Positions 31,584-32,352 of a stretch of DNA of 32,352 nt are shown piece after piece (the stretch's first letter is position 1; every line of letters starts with the position of its first letter). A model generated the notes under the pieces. That model was given only the letters and a program-made list of their open reading frames with translations. It was not told the origin of the DNA and did no database searches. The stretch lies in NCBI RefSeq assembly GCF_005217525.1, contig NZ_PNXQ01000005.1, forward strand, positions 70,677-103,028. The letters run 5' to 3'. The translations under genes and the position numbers were made by a program. The stretch is from Paenibacillus terrae (GTDB taxonomy: Bacteria; Bacillota; Bacilli; Paenibacillales; Paenibacillaceae).

Positions 31584-32352
31584 ACAGCACCCATTGTAAA
31601 ACCCAATCCATTTTTTTCAATCAGCTCCCGAATGGCTGTCTGGAAGATCTGTGGTGCAGTCTTCGAAGAATACTCTTGAGGAATCGCCTTTTGAAAACCT
31701 TCATATTCCTGCTCTGCTGTATGAAATGACGAAGGGATAATATACATTTGTCCATTCTCCAGTGCTCTTTCAGATTCCTCAAGCGACATTAGTTCTTCAT
31801 ACAGCTTTTCTCCCGGCCGTATTCCAGACTCGACGACTTCACCCGAATAGATATTGCCAGTTGCCTGTTCAAATGAATCAATCAAACATTGGGCCAAGTC
31901 TGTGATTTTAAGAATCGGCATTTTAAGTACAAATACTTCTCCGCCTTGCGAATGATGCGCCGCATCTATTACCAGTTGAGCTGCTTGAGGAATAGACATC
32001 ATAAATCGGGTCATCTCTGCATGTGTGACAGTCACTGGGATTCCCTTAGCAATCTGATCTCGGAATAACGGAATAACGGACCCCCTTGAGCCCATAACAT
32101 TCCCAAAGCGGACACATGAGAAGACGGTACGTTTGCTACCTTTGTACAAGTTGGCCGCTGAAATCAAACGTTCTGATAGTAACTTTGTAGCACCCATTGT
32201 ATTCGTTGGATTTACCACTTTATCTGTGCTGATGGCTACCACTTTTTCTACATCATGCTCAATAGCAGCCTCTATTAAATTTTGTACACCTATAACATTC
32301 GTTTTCACTGCCTCCATGGGGTTGTACTCGCATGCAGGCACATGTTTAAGAG
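31580..32352 (-). CDS. UDP-GlcNAc 4,6-dehydratase (LegB/FlaA1/CapD family), partial
   Basis: The 5' part runs off the right edge; the C-terminal 257 codons are visible. They contain LKHVPACEYNPMEAVKTNVIGVQNL, then STDKVVNPTNTMGATKLLSERL, where Met replaces the Tyr of the usual YxxxK motif as in this dehydratase family. CVRFGNVMGSRGSVIPLF, RFMMSIPQAAQLVI, RPGEKLYEELMS follow. It would convert UDP-GlcNAc to the 4-keto-6-deoxy intermediate used by the aminotransferase. LegB (C5-retaining) and PseB (C5-inverting) belong to the same superfamily. The downstream PglE/PglD/NeuC set argues for LegB, but the N-terminal half is needed to decide. The stop overlaps neuA. Confidence 0.88.
   Translation of the reverse strand, partial: LKHVPACEYNPMEAVKTNVIGVQNLIEAAIEHDVEKVVAISTDKVVNPTNTMGATKLLSERLISAANLYKGSKRTVFSCVRFGNVMGSRGSVIPLFRDQIAKGIPVTVTHAEMTRFMMSIPQAAQLVIDAAHHSQGGEVFVLKMPILKITDLAQCLIDSFEQATGNIYSGEVVESGIRPGEKLYEELMSLEESERALENGQMYIIPSSFHTAEQEYEGFQKAIPQEYSSKTAPQIFQTAIRELIEKNGLGFTMGAV

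Noticed and set aside
1..32352. CRISPR arrays, tRNA or rRNA genes, transposases, prophage genes
   Set aside because: I looked for regularly spaced repeats, tRNA-like TTCGA/TTCAA arms with CCA ends, and transposase or integrase motifs and saw none.

Overview
The window looks like a chromosomal segment of a Gram-positive, low-to-mid GC, endospore-former-type Firmicute, most likely Paenibacillus (P. polymyxa-like). The reasons are strong AGGAGG-type ribosome sites, frequent GTG/TTG starts, the hpf-secA-prfB gene order shared with Bacillus, a YitT-family protein, and the overall style of the proteins. Almost everything is on the minus strand; one gene is on the plus strand. I had no database access, so names rest on motif recognition.

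Layout, left to right. (1) 1-1004: a two-gene minus-strand unit. A small helical protein overlaps a coiled-coil protein with two MshEN (GspE N-terminal, c-di-GMP-type) domains, cut by the left edge. (2) 1412-10074: a complete seven-gene arginine operon reading argC-argJ-argB-argD-argF-argG-argH, with a sigma-A promoter before argC, a possible ArgR/AhrC operator inside that promoter, and a terminator after argH. It converts N-acetylglutamate to arginine through the acetyl-recycling ArgJ route; carAB is absent. (3) 10131-11231: a divergently transcribed SMP-30/gluconolactonase-family gene with its own promoter. (4) 11240-17955: a housekeeping block of yitT-like gene, prfB (with the classic +1 programmed frameshift), an intergenic nested inverted-repeat element, secA, long-form hpf and a cold-shock gene, separated by recognisable hairpin terminators.

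(5) 18040-32352 (right edge): an AT-richer, tightly packed minus-strand gene cluster for making and decorating sugars, starting beyond the right edge. Its first half reads legB-like (partial), neuA/legF-like, neuB/legI-like, neuC/legG-like, pglD-like and pglE/epsN-like. Together these encode a route from UDP-GlcNAc to a CMP-activated diamino nonulosonic acid, probably legionaminic acid. The second half has a TylF-type methyltransferase, an FkbH-type HAD enzyme, a stand-alone acyl carrier protein, a large GNAT protein, a cytosolic polysaccharide-deacetylase-family enzyme, a glycosyltransferase and a wecE-wecD pair (dTDP-Fuc4NAc synthesis).

The most interesting reading is that FkbH + ACP form a glyceryl-ACP supply, the deacetylase and GNAT proteins could swap an N-acetyl for an N-glyceroyl group, and the methyltransferase could cap it, giving an unusual decorated glycan. 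In B. subtilis, hpf-secA-prfB lies directly downstream of hag-fliD-fliS-fliT. The cluster here occupies that flagellar side of hpf, so a flagellin glycan is the leading hypothesis for its product. This is inference; no flagellin gene lies in the window.
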